NCBI GenBank assembly: GCA_900541925.1
Contig: UQMB01000006.1
Span: forward strand, 57,147 to 121,146
Length of the DNA: 64,000 nucleotides
Reading direction: 5' to 3'
From: an uncultured Bacteroidales bacterium
GTDB lineage: Bacteria; Bacteroidota; Bacteroidia; Bacteroidales; UBA932
Shown here: piece by piece, positions 1-12,169 of the stretch
Position numbering within the stretch: the stretch's first letter is position 1
Layout: every line of letters begins with the position of its first letter
Notes under the pieces: generated by a model
Told to the model about the DNA's origin: nothing
Seen by the model: the letters and a program-made list of their open reading frames with translations, nothing else
The model's database searches: none
Position numbers and translations under genes: made by a program

Positions 1-1
1 C

Positions 2-79
2 CACGAGACCCATGCGCTGCTTATAATCCTGCTGGGTGTGGCTTCTTATGTCCGCCTTTCAGTACGCAAGAGAAAATAA
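2..79 (+). CDS. 3' end of a membrane protein gene (partial)
   Basis: An open frame enters the window from the left and ends with TAA at 77-79. The 25 visible residues form a hydrophobic stretch (LLIILLGVASYV) followed by a basic tail (RKRK), the usual look of a last transmembrane helix with a positive cytoplasmic end. A drug/metabolite-type permease is one possibility, but there is too little sequence to name a family. Confidence 0.5.
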   Translation, partial: HETHALLIILLGVASYVRLSVRKRK

Positions 80-81
80 TG

Positions 82-112
82 GAAAGTGTTTTGAATTGTT
101 CAAAACACTTTC
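82..112. repeat. Perfect 14-bp inverted repeat between the membrane gene and tRNA-Arg
   Basis: Arm 82-95 (GAAAGTGTTTTGAA) is the exact reverse complement of 99-112, with the 3-base loop TTG. It starts three bases after the upstream stop codon and contains the TTTG (-33) box of the tRNA promoter. It may terminate the upstream gene, although no long T tract follows, or act as an operator. Confidence 0.7.
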
Positions 113-121
113 TAACTTTGC
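90..121 (+). promoter_or_regulatory. Promoter of tRNA-Arg, Bacteroidota type
   Basis: TTTG at 90-93, a 19-base spacer and TAACTTTGC at 113-121 match the primary sigma factor consensus of Bacteroidota (TTTG-N19/20-TAnnTTTG). Transcription would begin near 124, about 27 bases before the tRNA. Confidence 0.75.
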
Positions 122-150
122 ACTCCCTTGAGTTTTCAGGGATAACGGAC

Positions 151-224
151 GGTTCCGTAGCTCAGTTGGATAGAGCAACAGCCTTCTAAGCTGTGGGTCC
201 CGCGTTCGAGTCGCGGCGGAATCA
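151..224 (+). tRNA. tRNA-Arg (anticodon TCT)
   Basis: A full 74-base cloverleaf can be folded. Acceptor GGTTCCG pairs with CGGAATC, the D stem is GCTC/GAGC, the anticodon stem ACAGC/GCTGT carries the loop CTTCTAA (anticodon TCT), and the T arm is CCGCG-TTCGAGT-CGCGG. The discriminator base is A and CCA is not encoded. It reads AGA codons and has its own promoter and terminator. Confidence 0.95.
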
Positions 225-234
225 CACAACACAA

Positions 235-272
235 AAGAGGCCGGCTAAAAATTTCTTTTTGGCCGGCCTCTT
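235..272. terminator. Hairpin terminator shared by tRNA-Arg and the facing lipoprotein gene
   Basis: GAGGCCGGC (237-245) pairs with GCCGGCCTC (262-270), extended by A-T pairs on the outside, with an A/T-rich loop. It lies between two convergent units and can work in both directions. Confidence 0.8.
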
Positions 273-293
273 GCTTTGATAGTTATCGGGATA

Positions 294-1331
294 TTAAGTG
301 GTTACTTCGCTCAGAGTAGCGTTGATACGATACATCTTGCCCGGCTCCAGAGAAATGTCTGATGAAAGAATCTTGATATCTTCGAAGTAAGTGGAAGAAG
401 AACGGGCTTTAATGTTAAGTACCGTTCCGGATGGCAGAGTAAAAGTCTTTCCGGTATATCCTATAATATACGCTACGATATTGCCACTGCCGTCGGGACT
501 GACGCCTGTGCCATATTTCGAGCCTTCGGATTGAAACATAGCTCCAAGACCAACGTTGCAATAAGTAGTAAAGGAGCTTTCAGTAAATTTGCCGAATTCA
601 TCATTTGCATAAGTCCATCCGTAGAACGTGAGAGCAGGAAAATAAGAACTATTATATGCACTAAAATCCACATTGATTATATCATGGCCGCTTGGCACTT
701 TGGCTGTAACCTTTACGACATAGCAGATACTCTTAAGAGTCACATTCACATCTCCTGCGACAAGAGCGGGGAAATCCGTAATCTTTCCGCGCATCACAAC
801 GGCCTCGTCAACATTTGACAGATCGCCATTGCTCCTCTGCAACTGATATTCAGCAGAAACACTAATGAACGAATTACCTTTTTTCATATTGTACAAAAGA
901 GGTTCCTTATTATCTTTAAGACCTATACCTTCCCTCTTTTTTGACTGCCAAGGCTTTTCTGCAGTGCCTTCTCCTTCCGTAAGCGCAGGGTAGAATACAG
1001 ACACCATCACAGCGCCCTTAGGATTGGAATATTTGCCGCTGAACTTCGCAGAGGCGCCCGCGGTAGTTGTCTCAAAGACGTCATTGGAAAGGATATTTTG
1101 GGAAGCGTCAATGGCCACGAGCGAAATCTTGTCGCCGGCCTTCCATGCCGCCTTGAGGACATTGGCATCTTCGGTGTAGCTAACCTTGGTATCCACGCCT
1201 TCGATAGCAGCAGAAAGGACCACATCTACAGGATTGTACTTTATTCCTTCAACAGAGGAAGCGTTGTCATTTTTCTGGCAGGAAGCTGCTACCAGCAGCG
1301 CCGCTGCGACAAGTAAATAAGATTTTCTCAT
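294..1331 (-). CDS. Fimbrillin-like outer-surface lipoprotein
   Basis: The 345-residue protein starts with a lipoprotein signal peptide whose lipobox ends LVAASC, so Cys18 is the probable lipidated residue. The mature part has the layout of Bacteroidales fimbrillin (FimA/Mfa-like) proteins: an early beta-rich segment, a W-x-x-GD-x-I motif near residue 65 (WKAGDKISLV) and a downstream YPA-type motif (VFYPAL). Members of this family are exported as lipoproteins and either polymerise into fimbriae or decorate them; which applies here cannot be told. It follows a 38-codon ORF on the same strand after 18 bases, probably in one transcript. No adhesin or usher-like partner is visible, so it is probably an accessory or orphan fimbrillin. 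Confidence 0.7.
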   Translation of the reverse strand: MRKSYLLVAAALLVAASCQKNDNASSVEGIKYNPVDVVLSAAIEGVDTKVSYTEDANVLKAAWKAGDKISLVAIDASQNILSNDVFETTTAGASAKFSGKYSNPKGAVMVSVFYPALTEGEGTAEKPWQSKKREGIGLKDNKEPLLYNMKKGNSFISVSAEYQLQRSNGDLSNVDEAVVMRGKITDFPALVAGDVNVTLKSICYVVKVTAKVPSGHDIINVDFSAYNSSYFPALTFYGWTYANDEFGKFTESSFTTYCNVGLGAMFQSEGSKYGTGVSPDGSGNIVAYIIGYTGKTFTLPSGTVLNIKARSSSTYFEDIKILSSDISLEPGKMYRINATLSEVTT

Positions 1332-1349
1332 TGCTTTTGGGGTGTTTAG

Positions 1350-1466
1350 TTACCAGATTTCGCCTCCGTCTTCGAAGCCGCTTGGAAGAATGCTCGATTG
1401 GAGCACGGTGTTGTCAAGATTGATCTCAATCTCTTCGCAGGTGGGTGTAATGTAGTTGTTACACAT
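1350..1466 (-). CDS. Small 38-residue peptide upstream of the fimbrillin-like gene
   Basis: This ORF, too short for usual gene callers, runs from ATG at 1466 to TAA at 1350. The peptide begins MCNNYITPTCEEIEI and ends FEDGGEIW, with a Gly-rich, acidic tail and a terminal Trp. Bacteroidales genomes commonly carry tiny genes of this shape (N-terminal Y-x-x-P-x-x-E-x-I-x-I, a C-terminal Gly-rich patch and a final Trp) next to surface-protein loci. Their function is unknown. There is no signal peptide. A -7 box lies about 33 bases upstream of the start, and the fimbrillin-like gene begins 18 bases downstream. That conserved layout supports it being real. Confidence 0.6.
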   Translation of the reverse strand: MCNNYITPTCEEIEINLDNTVLQSSILPSGFEDGGEIW

Positions 1467-1498
1467 ATTAGTATTATTGAGTTTGAATTGTAACTGAT

Positions 1499-1507
1499 GC
1501 AAATATA
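1499..1507 (-). promoter_or_regulatory. -7 box for the small peptide/fimbrillin-like pair
   Basis: The minus strand reads TATATTTGC, a perfect TAnnTTTGC. A TTTG lies upstream but only 15 bases away, so the -33 element is weak or non-canonical. The predicted start is about 25 bases before the small ORF. Confidence 0.55.
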
Positions 1508-1683
1508 CTATTTTCACCCCACCAAAAAATATGAGGTCGACTAAAATGCCTCTGTGAGAGGACTCGGTACCAGAAACAGGCTTCTACGGTACGGAATATG
1601 CGTGCCGTGCAAAAAACAGCCTCCTGCCGCACCGGACGCATCTTCAGTGCGCGAAACCGCCCCGCTCGGAGGTGAGCAGACAT
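1508..1683. other. Intergenic stretch without a supportable gene
   Basis: This stretch lies between the promoter of the small peptide and the rpoC terminator. Short open frames here show no start context, family resemblance or consistent coding character. I see no RNA gene or repeat in it. Confidence 0.5.
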
Positions 1684-1730
1684 AAAAAGAGGGTGACCTC
1701 TAAGTCTATCAAGACTTTTTGGTCACCCCC
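1684..1730 (-). terminator. Intrinsic terminator of the ribosomal protein-rpoBC operon
   Basis: On the minus strand GGGTGACC (1728-1721) pairs with GGTCACCC (1698-1691), enclosing an inner stem AAGTCT/AGACTT. The hairpin is followed by TTTTT just before 1683. This is the clearest transcription stop after rpoC. Confidence 0.8.
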
Positions 1731-1744
1731 TTTGAAGTGTTTAT

Positions 1745-1771
1745 ATGGCAGGGGTATTCGGCCCCTGCCAT
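1745..1771 (-). terminator. First hairpin immediately downstream of rpoC
   Basis: ATGGCAGGGG (1745-1754) pairs with CCCCTGCCAT (1762-1771), loop of 7. It sits 5 bases after the rpoC stop and lacks a T tract on the minus strand. It may protect the 3' end or help the stronger terminator that follows. Confidence 0.6.
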
Positions 1772-1775
1772 GTTT

Positions 1776-6026
<4,251 letters not shown>

Positions 6027-6046
6027 ATTGTTATTCGTTCAAACAA

Positions 6047-9000
6047 TTATTCCAAAGTAACCTTGAGACCGAGACCGCGGAGTTCGTGGAGGAGCACGTT
6101 GAGTGACTCCGGAATACCTGCTGGCGGGATAGGGTCTCCCTTGACGATGGCTTCGTAAGTCTTTGACCTTCCGACAACGTCATCGGACTTGACGGTGAGG
6201 ATTTCCTGGAGGGCGTTGGCTGCGCCGAATGCTTCGAGCGCCCACACCTCCATCTCTCCGAACCTCTGTCCTCCGAACTGTGACTTACCGCCGAGGGGCT
6301 GCTGGGTGATGAGCGAGTAAGGTCCGATTGAACGGGCGTGCATCTTGTCATCGACCATGTGGCCGAGCTTGATCATGTAGATCACACCCACGGTGGCCGG
6401 CTGGTCGAAGTAGTCTCCGGTGCCGCCGTCGCGCAGACGGGTCTTGCCGAATCTCGGCACGCCTGCCTTGTCGGTGTAGCTGCATATCTCGTCGATGCTC
6501 GCACCGTCGAAAATCGGGGTGCTGAACTTCAGCCCGAGCCTGTAGCCTGCCCATCCGAGCACGGTCTCATAGATCTGGCCGAGGTTCATACGTGAAGGCA
6601 CGCCGAGAGGGTTGAGGACGATGTCCACCGGAGTACCGTCCTCGAGGAACGGCATATCCTCCTGTCGCACGATCTTGGCGACGATACCCTTGTTGCCGTG
6701 ACGGCCGGCCATCTTGTCGCCGACGGTGATCTTGCGCTTCTTGGCGATGTACACCTTCGCTATCTGCATCACTCCGTTAGGAAGCTCGTCTCCGATCTTT
6801 ATCTTGTCCATCTCGCGCTTGCAGATGGCCTGCTCCGTCTTGAGGGCGATGCAGTAGTTGTTGATAAGGTCGCGGATCAGTTCGTTGGTTTCCTTGTCGG
6901 TGGTCCACTTGTTGGAATTGATATTGTTGTAGTCGATGCTCTTGAGGACTTCGGCGGTGATCTTCTTGTCCTTCTCGAGGATCTCCACGCCGTAGAGGTC
7001 GGTTATGCCGGCGCTCTTCTTGTTCTTCGTGAGCACTGCGAGCTTCTGCAGGAAGTCGGCGCCGAGCTTCTCGGCCTTGCGGTCGTACTCTGCCTGACGC
7101 ATCTCCAGCCTGGCTTTCTGGTCGTTCTTGGCCGCACCCTTGCGCGTGGTCTCCTTGGAGATCTTGGTGTAGAGGGCAGTCTTGATCACGGTGCCGCTCA
7201 GTGACGGGTTCGCCTTGAGGGAAGCGTCCTTGACGTCGCCGGCCTTGTCGCCGAAGATCGCCTTGAGGAGTTTCTCCTCAGGTGACGGGTCGCTCTCTCC
7301 CTTAGGGGTGATCTTGCCGATCATGATGTCGCCCGGCTCGATGTGGGCGCCCACGCGCACGATTCCGTTATCGGCGAGGTTGCGGGTCGCGTCCTCGCTG
7401 ACGTTAGGGATATCTGAGGTGAGCTCCTCCATTCCGCGCTTGGTGTCACGGACTTCGGTGAGGTACTCGTCCACATGCACTGAGGTGAGGACATCCCACT
7501 TGACCATCTCCTCGGACAGCACGATGGCGTCCTCGTAGTTGTAGCCCTTCCATGGCATGAACGCCACTTTGAGGTTGCGTCCGAGTGCGAGCTCGCCGTT
7601 CTGGGTGGCATAGCCCTCGGTGAGGATCTGGCCCTTGACCACCTTGTCGCCCTTCTTCACGATAGGCTTCAGGGTGATGGTCGTGCTCTGGTTGGTCCTG
7701 CGGTAGATAGGCATCTTATAGGTGGTCTCCTCCGGCAGGAAGCTGACGAACGCCTCGCCTTCGGTGCGCTCGTACTTCACGCGGATTTCGTTGGCGTCCA
7801 CATAGGTGACTTCACCGTTGCGGCTGGCCACAACCTGGGTGCGTGAGTCGATGCAGGCCCTCTCTTCCAGACCGGTACCCACTACAGGGGATTCCGGCTT
7901 GAGGAGCGGAACGGCCTGACGCATCATGTTCGCGCCCATCAATGCGCGGTGCGCATCGTCGTGCTCGAGGAACGGGATGAGTGACGCGGCCACTGAAGCC
8001 ATCTGGTTCGGAGCCACGTCCATATAGTTGACCTGGTCTTTGGTGACAACAGGGAAGTCAGCCTCGAGACGGCACTGGATGCGGTCTTCGAGGATGTTGC
8101 CGTCGTCGTCCATCTTCACCTTGGCGAGGGAGACGAGCTTGTCCTCTTCTTCCTCCGCGCTCATGTAGTGGCATCCCTCAGCGGTCAGGTCAACCTTGCC
8201 GTCCTTGACGTCACGGTAAGGAGTCTCGATGAATCCGAGATCATCAATGCGCGCATATACGCACAGAGACGAGATGAGACCGATGTTCGGTCCTTCCGGA
8301 GACTCGATAGGGCAGAGGCGTCCGTAATGGGTGTAGTGGACGTCCCTGACTTCGAATCCGGCCCTGTCCCTGCTGAGACCTCCCGGGCCGAGGGCAGAAA
8401 GGCGCCTCTTGTGGGTGATCTCCGCGAGCGGGTTGGTCTGGTCCATGAACTGTGACAGCTGGCTCGTGCCGAAGAACGAGTTGATCACGGACGAGAGCGT
8501 CTTGGCGTTGATCAGGTCGATAGGATTGAACTGCTCGCTGTCGCGGACATTCATCCTCTCCCTGATGGTGCGCGCCATACGGCTGAGACCTACGCTGAAC
8601 TGGTTGGCGAGCTGCTCTCCGACGGTGCGTACACGACGGTTGGAGAGGTGGTCGATATCATCGACAGTCGCCTTGGAGTTGATCAGCTGGATGAGATACT
8701 TGATAATCTCGATGATGTCGGTGTTGGTGAGCACGCGGACATCCGGGTCGATTGACAGACCGAGCTTCTTGTTGAGACGGTAGCGGCCCACGTTGCCGAG
8801 GTCGTACCTCTTCTCGGAGAAGAAGAGCTTGTCGATCACATCCCTTGCCGTGCTCTCATCAGGCGGTTCCGAGTTGCGGAGCTGCTTGTAGATGTAGTTG
8901 ACGGCCTCTATCTCCGTGTTGGTAGGGTCTTTCTGGAGCGTGTTGAAGATGATGGCGTACTCGTTGGAGTTGGCCTCGTCCTTCTGGAGGAGAATGCTCT

Positions 9001-9868
9001 TCTCGTCTGCCTGGAGGATGGCGCTGATGGTGTCATCATCGAGAATCTCGCCTCTCTTGACGATGATCTCGATACGCTCTACCGGAGTGACCTCTCCGGT
9101 GTCTTCATCGATGAAATCTTCGAACTTGGTCTTGAGCACGTTGTTGGCGAGCTTGCGGCCCTTGTTGGCCTCGAGCTCCGCCTCGGTGACCTTGATTTCG
9201 TCGGCAAGGTCGAAGATGTCAATGATGTCTTTGTCTGAATTGAAGCCTATAGCTCTGAGCAGAGTCGTGACCGGAAGCTTCTTCTTGCGGTCGATATAGG
9301 CGTACATCACATTGTTGATGTCGGTGGCGAACTCTATCCATGATCCCTTGAACGGGATGATTCTGGCGGAATAGAGTTTGGTGCCGTTGGCGTGCATGCT
9401 CTGGTCGAAGAACACTCCCGGAGACCTGTGCAGCTGAGACACGATGATACGCTCGGATCCGTTGATGACGAACGTACCGGCAGGAGTCATGTAAGGGATA
9501 TTGCCCAGATACACATCCTGAACTCTGGTGTCGAAGTCCTCATGCTCCGTATCCGTGCAGGAAAGGCGGAGTTTCGCCTTCAGAGGGACGTTGTATGTCA
9601 GGCCTCTGTCAAGACATTCCTCGATGGAGTACTGAGGAGGGTCGATGAAGTAGTCGATAAACTCCAGCTTGTAGCTGTTCCTCGTGTCCTCGATAGGGAA
9701 TATCTCCTGGAATACCTGATACAGTCCTTCGTTCTTCCTGTTTTCCGGGGTGGTCTCAAGCTGGAAGAAGTCCTTGAACGACTTCAGCTGCACCTCCAGA
9801 AGATCCGGGTACTCCAGAATTTTGGATGTGGCAAAGTTTATACGCTTGTTGTTGGTCTGTTTTGACAT
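6047..9868 (-). CDS. rpoB: DNA-directed RNA polymerase subunit beta
   Basis: The 1,273-residue protein forms the catalytic core of RNA polymerase with RpoC. The rifampicin-binding cluster around residues 463-500 reads GTSQLSQFMDQTNPLAEITH, then KRRLSALGPGGLSR. The residues equivalent to E. coli Asp516, His526 and Ser531 are all wild type, so there is no sign of rifampicin resistance at this site. The C-terminal GEMEVWALEAFGAA and KSDDVVGR motifs are intact. It is separated from rplL by 105 bases that hold an attenuator hairpin, the usual way polymerase output is set below that of L7/L12. Confidence 0.98.
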   Translation of the reverse strand: MSKQTNNKRINFATSKILEYPDLLEVQLKSFKDFFQLETTPENRKNEGLYQVFQEIFPIEDTRNSYKLEFIDYFIDPPQYSIEECLDRGLTYNVPLKAKLRLSCTDTEHEDFDTRVQDVYLGNIPYMTPAGTFVINGSERIIVSQLHRSPGVFFDQSMHANGTKLYSARIIPFKGSWIEFATDINNVMYAYIDRKKKLPVTTLLRAIGFNSDKDIIDIFDLADEIKVTEAELEANKGRKLANNVLKTKFEDFIDEDTGEVTPVERIEIIVKRGEILDDDTISAILQADEKSILLQKDEANSNEYAIIFNTLQKDPTNTEIEAVNYIYKQLRNSEPPDESTARDVIDKLFFSEKRYDLGNVGRYRLNKKLGLSIDPDVRVLTNTDIIEIIKYLIQLINSKATVDDIDHLSNRRVRTVGEQLANQFSVGLSRMARTIRERMNVRDSEQFNPIDLINAKTLSSVINSFFGTSQLSQFMDQTNPLAEITHKRRLSALGPGGLSRDRAGFEVRDVHYTHYGRLCPIESPEGPNIGLISSLCVYARIDDLGFIETPYRDVKDGKVDLTAEGCHYMSAEEEEDKLVSLAKVKMDDDGNILEDRIQCRLEADFPVVTKDQVNYMDVAPNQMASVAASLIPFLEHDDAHRALMGANMMRQAVPLLKPESPVVGTGLEERACIDSRTQVVASRNGEVTYVDANEIRVKYERTEGEAFVSFLPEETTYKMPIYRRTNQSTTITLKPIVKKGDKVVKGQILTEGYATQNGELALGRNLKVAFMPWKGYNYEDAIVLSEEMVKWDVLTSVHVDEYLTEVRDTKRGMEELTSDIPNVSEDATRNLADNGIVRVGAHIEPGDIMIGKITPKGESDPSPEEKLLKAIFGDKAGDVKDASLKANPSLSGTVIKTALYTKISKETTRKGAAKNDQKARLEMRQAEYDRKAEKLGADFLQKLAVLTKNKKSAGITDLYGVEILEKDKKITAEVLKSIDYNNINSNKWTTDKETNELIRDLINNYCIALKTEQAICKREMDKIKIGDELPNGVMQIAKVYIAKKRKITVGDKMAGRHGNKGIVAKIVRQEDMPFLEDGTPVDIVLNPLGVPSRMNLGQIYETVLGWAGYRLGLKFSTPIFDGASIDEICSYTDKAGVPRFGKTRLRDGGTGDYFDQPATVGVIYMIKLGHMVDDKMHARSIGPYSLITQQPLGGKSQFGGQRFGEMEVWALEAFGAANALQEILTVKSDDVVGRSKTYEAIVKGDPIPPAGIPESLNVLLHELRGLGLKVTLE

Positions 9869-9903
9869 ATTCTGCCTTGGAAATAGAGAAAAACTTAAAT
9901 ACG

Positions 9904-9942
9904 GAAAAAAGGTTTAGAGCCTATTATCCCCGGCTCTAAACC
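9904..9942 (-). terminator. rplL-rpoB intergenic attenuator
   Basis: GGTTTAGAGCC (9911-9921) and GGCTCTAAACC (9932-9942) form an 11-bp perfect stem. On the minus strand it is followed by TTTTTT, the form of an intrinsic terminator. Sitting between rplL and rpoB, it most likely acts as a partial terminator. Confidence 0.8.
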
Positions 9943-9973
9943 TGTTTGTCCCCTAAAGCAGGGAGAGGCGGAT

Positions 9974-10348
9974 TTACTTAATCTCAACCTCTGCACCGGC
10001 CTCCTCAAGAGCAGCCTTGAGAGCTTCGGCCTCTGCCTTGGAAATTTTCTCTTTGACTGTTGCAGGAGCGCCGTCAACCATGTCCTTGGCTTCCTTCAGA
10101 CCGAGACCGAGCTCGCTCTTGACAACCTTGATCACGTTGAGCTTAGCCTGACCAGCTGACTTGAGAACAACATCGAACTCAGTCTGCTCTGCCTCAGCGG
10201 CTGCGCCGGCGCCACCCTCAGCTGCTACTACAACTGCAGCGGCTGCAGGCTCGATACCATACTCATCCTTGAGGATCTTTGCAAGTTCCTGAACGTCTTT
10301 CACAGAAAGGTTTACCAACTCTTCTGCGAGGGCTTTAACATCTGCCAT
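9974..10348 (-). CDS. rplL: 50S ribosomal protein L7/L12
   Basis: The 124-residue acidic stalk protein shows the standard architecture: an N-terminal dimerisation helix pair (residues 1-35), an Ala/Gly-rich hinge (about 36-55) and a C-terminal factor-binding domain (VVLKSAGQAKLNVIKVVKSE...GLGLKEAKDMVDGAP). It recruits translational GTPases such as EF-Tu to the ribosome. It lies 37 bases after rplJ, the gene for its anchor L10, and before an attenuator that separates it from rpoB. Confidence 0.98.
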   Translation of the reverse strand: MADVKALAEELVNLSVKDVQELAKILKDEYGIEPAAAAVVVAAEGGAGAAAEAEQTEFDVVLKSAGQAKLNVIKVVKSELGLGLKEAKDMVDGAPATVKEKISKAEAEALKAALEEAGAEVEIK

Positions 10349-10385
10349 AATTGATATACTTTTTTAATTTGTTGATATTATCTGA

Positions 10386-10985
10386 TTACTCTGCCGGCTT
10401 TTCAGCTGCCTCCGGCTGGGCTTCCTCTGCTGGTGCTGCGGCCTGCTCAGCCACAGGGGCTGCAGGAGCGGCAGCTCCGATCTTCTCGTCTTCTGCCTTG
10501 CCCTCTGAGGCGTTCTCGAGAGCTGAGACGATGTTGCGGATAGGACTCTGGAGGAGACCGATGATGTCGCCGATGAGTTCTTCCCTTGTCTTGATGGCTG
10601 CGAGCTGGTCGAGCTTATCCTCTCCGAGGAATACGCACTCCTGTACATAAGCACCCTTGATCACCGGCTTGGTGAATCCGTCGCGCTGGAGCTTCTTGAT
10701 GAGCTTTGCAGGAGCGGCAGGTACGGTGGTGTACATGATGGCTGTGTTGCCGGTGAGGGTCTCGTCGAGAGACTTGATGTCCTCGTTCTCAAGAGCGTTG
10801 AGAACATGGGCGAACAAGGTGTTCTTGACCACGTTGAGGATTACGCCCTCGTTGAAGCACTCGCGGCGGAGCCTGCTTGTCTGTGATGCATTCAGGCCTG
10901 AGATATCCGTGATGTAGAAGTTAGGATACTCCTTTATCTGCGCTGAGATGCTTTCAATAATCTGACTTTTAAGTTCTTTCTTCAT
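10386..10985 (-). CDS. rplJ: 50S ribosomal protein L10
   Basis: The 199-residue protein anchors L7/L12 dimers to 23S rRNA. The RNA-binding N-terminal domain (FYITDISGLNASQTSRLRRE) and the helix that binds L7/L12 are recognisable. The last 35 or so residues form a long Ala/Glu/Pro-rich acidic tail (APAEEAQPEAAEKPAE), longer than in E. coli L10 (165 residues) and probably disordered. It lies 12 bases after rplA. L10 usually represses its own mRNA, but no clear leader structure fits in this small gap. Confidence 0.97.
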   Translation of the reverse strand: MKKELKSQIIESISAQIKEYPNFYITDISGLNASQTSRLRRECFNEGVILNVVKNTLFAHVLNALENEDIKSLDETLTGNTAIMYTTVPAAPAKLIKKLQRDGFTKPVIKGAYVQECVFLGEDKLDQLAAIKTREELIGDIIGLLQSPIRNIVSALENASEGKAEDEKIGAAAPAAPVAEQAAAPAEEAQPEAAEKPAE

Positions 10986-10997
10986 AATATTGAATTT

Positions 10998-11702
10998 TTA
11001 CTCAGCACCGTTGAGAAATGCCTTGAGATCAACCTTGACGCCAGGGCTCATGGTTGAGCAGATGGCGGCGCTCTTCATATATGTTCCCTTGAGGGACTGC
11101 GGCTTGAGCTTTGAGATGGCGTTGAGCACCTCGGCCGCATTCTCGTAGATCTGCTCGGCAGAGAAGGATGCCTTGCCGATGGCGGTGTGTACGATACCGG
11201 TCTTGTCAACCTTGAAGTCGATCTTTCCTCCCTTGGAGGCCTTCACGGCAGCGCCGATCTCCATGGTCACGGTGCCGGTCTTAGGGTTAGGCATGAGGCC
11301 GCGAGGTCCGAGAATCTTACCGAGCGCGCCGACTTTGGCCATCACTGACGGGGTGCAGACAATCACGTCCACATCGGTCCAGCCGCCCTTGATCTTCTCG
11401 ATGTACTCTTCGAGTCCTACATAGTCGGCTCCTGCCTCCTTGGCCTCGTTCTCCTTGTCAGGAGTACAGAGGGCAAGCACTCTTACGACCTTACCGGTTC
11501 CGTGAGGAAGGGTTACCACGCCACGGATCATCTGGTTGGCCTTGCGCGGGTCAACACCGAGGTTGGTGTGAAGCTCCACGCTGGAGTCAAACTTCGTGAA
11601 AGTGATGTCTTTCACAACCTTGCACGCTTCACTGAGCGGGTACAGCTTCTGAGAATCGTACTTCTCCGCAGCTGCCTTCTGATTTTTTGTCAACTTACTC
11701 AT
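10998..11702 (-). CDS. rplA: 50S ribosomal protein L1
   Basis: The 234-residue protein is of normal length. It binds the L1 stalk of 23S rRNA and helps release deacylated tRNA from the E site. The family signature is intact around residues 120-150 (GALGKILGPRGLMPNPKTGTVT). It lies 14 bases after rplK within the ribosomal protein operon. L1 commonly feeds back on the rplK-rplA message; no regulatory stem is obvious here. Confidence 0.98.
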   Translation of the reverse strand: MSKLTKNQKAAAEKYDSQKLYPLSEACKVVKDITFTKFDSSVELHTNLGVDPRKANQMIRGVVTLPHGTGKVVRVLALCTPDKENEAKEAGADYVGLEEYIEKIKGGWTDVDVIVCTPSVMAKVGALGKILGPRGLMPNPKTGTVTMEIGAAVKASKGGKIDFKVDKTGIVHTAIGKASFSAEQIYENAAEVLNAISKLKPQSLKGTYMKSAAICSTMSPGVKVDLKAFLNGAE

Positions 11703-11716
11703 AATGCGCGTGTGTT

Positions 11717-12160
11717 TTAGATGTTCTCAGGAAATTCACCGCTGACGGTGATACCCATACTTCTTGCTGTGCCGGCAACCATCTTCATCGCTGCTGCGAG
11801 GGTGAAGCAGTTGAGATCCGGCATTTTGCCTTCTGCGATGGTCTTCACCTGATCCCAGGTGATTGATGCGACCTTCTTTCTGTTAGGCTCGCCTGAAGCT
11901 GTGCTGATCTTGGCAGCTTCCTTGAGGGATACGGCAACCGGCGGCTGCTTTACCTCGAAGGTGTAGGATTTGTCTGAATAGACGGTGATCACTACCGGGA
12001 GGACCTTACCCGCCTGTCCCTGCGTGGCTGCGTTGAAAGCCTTGCAGAAATCCATTATGTTCAAGCCCTTGGAACCAAGCGCAGGTCCCACTGGAGGTGC
12101 CGGATTGGCCGCACCGCCCTTGATCTGCAGCTTAATGTATCCTGTAACTTCTTTTGCCAT
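11717..12160 (-). CDS. rplK: 50S ribosomal protein L11
   Basis: The 147-residue protein forms the GTPase-associated centre with 23S rRNA helices 43/44. The N-terminal proline-rich segment (KLQIKGGAANPAPPVGPALGSKGLNIMDFCKAFNAAT) and the C-terminal rRNA-binding domain (GTARSMGI) are intact. It lies 9 bases after nusG, before rplA. Confidence 0.98.
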   Translation of the reverse strand: MAKEVTGYIKLQIKGGAANPAPPVGPALGSKGLNIMDFCKAFNAATQGQAGKVLPVVITVYSDKSYTFEVKQPPVAVSLKEAAKISTASGEPNRKKVASITWDQVKTIAEGKMPDLNCFTLAAAMKMVAGTARSMGITVSGEFPENI

Positions 12161-12169
12161 AATACTTTG

